Source of the DNA: Mansonella perstans
Taxonomy: Eukaryota; Nematoda; Chromadorea; Rhabditida; Onchocercidae
Assembly (NCBI GenBank): GCA_037074765.1
Contig: JBAMDO010000298.1
Span: forward strand, 1 to 50,027
Direction: 5' to 3'
DNA: 50,027 nt
Shown: positions 49,631 to 50,027 of the stretch, in pieces
How the letters are laid out: every line of letters starts with the position of its first letter
Position numbering within the stretch: position 1 is the stretch's first letter
Notes under the pieces: generated by a model
Told to the model about the DNA's origin: nothing
Databases searched by the model: none
The model's input: the letters and a program-made list of their open reading frames with translations, nothing else
Made by a program: the position numbers and the translations under genes

Positions 49631-50027
49631 TGTTAATTCAACGATATTTAAATTACAATAATACAAATAAAATAAAACAAATGTTATTAAAATAGAAATA
49701 GGAAGTTAAAAAGTGTTATTAAAAATAAATACTAATTAAGGATAGTTCGCTGCTTATTTCACTTTTTCAAAATTTAATTCTTTCACCATCAATTTATCCT
49801 ATCCGAATAGTAATCCAACAACTAATAATGCATTTCTGATTAGCGATTCGTTCACTGTATTTGTTTTTGATATTTCGGTTCTTCGCCTCTTTTTTCTTTA
49901 TCAAGTGACCCAATTTAATGAATGGTAATTTGGTAGCATGTTATTTAATTCTAATTTTTCTTCAATTTTTAGTAATATTAATAATTTATTAACCATGTTT
50001 ACTCATCATTTTTAAAATTTCTTTTCT
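47445..50027. other. Receptor B downstream region
   Basis: The AATAAA of copy A's 3' region has become AACAAA here (about 47571-47576). Segment 47700-48180 is less AT-rich and unrelated to block A, and of unknown origin. From 48180 to 49630 it matches 38024-39700 and is non-coding as far as I can see. After 49630 nothing is recognised. Confidence 0.45.

Overview
The window looks like nuclear DNA of a spirurid, probably filarial, nematode. It is very AT-rich with compact multi-exon genes. Nearly every intron follows GT-AG with a short TTTCAG/TTTTAG acceptor. A transthyretin-like (TTR) gene and nematode-type serpentine receptors are present, and one stretch (37649-37670) matches 21 of the 22 bases of the nematode SL1 spliced leader. 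This placement is an inference from style and content; no database search was possible. I joined exons by hand from splice signals, reading-phase continuity and recalled protein families.

The left half (1-24.8 kb) is ordinary gene-dense sequence with six genes. From left to right: a SAP30 homologue (Sin3/HDAC co-repressor subunit, minus, 964-4603); a canopy (CNPY)-family ER protein (plus, 6707-8488); a GH85 cytosolic endo-beta-N-acetylglucosaminidase, ENGase (plus, 9548-13880); a secreted TTR-like protein (minus, 14761-15760), convergent with ENGase; a rabaptin with a C-terminal FYVE-like finger (minus, 18426-21883); and a small polyglutamine protein (minus, 24357-24749). Chromatin, ER folding, glycan turnover and endosome functions lie side by side with no sign of an operon.

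The middle (24.8-29.4 kb) has no gene I can support. It holds a 32-bp tandem duplication, CT-rich tracts and a possible decayed LTR-element leader.

The right half (29.4-49.6 kb) is a tandem duplication of about 8-10 kb. Each block carries an eight-exon seven-transmembrane receptor (A 30353-34586, B 43285-47444). Copy B has single-base lesions, but shifted splice sites can absorb two of them, and the third changes only the C-terminal tail. Exon 5 (third intracellular loop) has diverged far more than its neighbours. Between the two receptors are a 1.67-kb inverted repeat with LTR-like arms (35536-37207), the SL1-like fossil, and the 3' exons of an unrecognised gene (39798-41212).

The main items worth a second look are the receptor pair with its frame-preserving splice shifts, the inverted LTR-like element, the stranded SL1 sequence, and the rabaptin whose FYVE finger lacks the usual lipid-binding signature.
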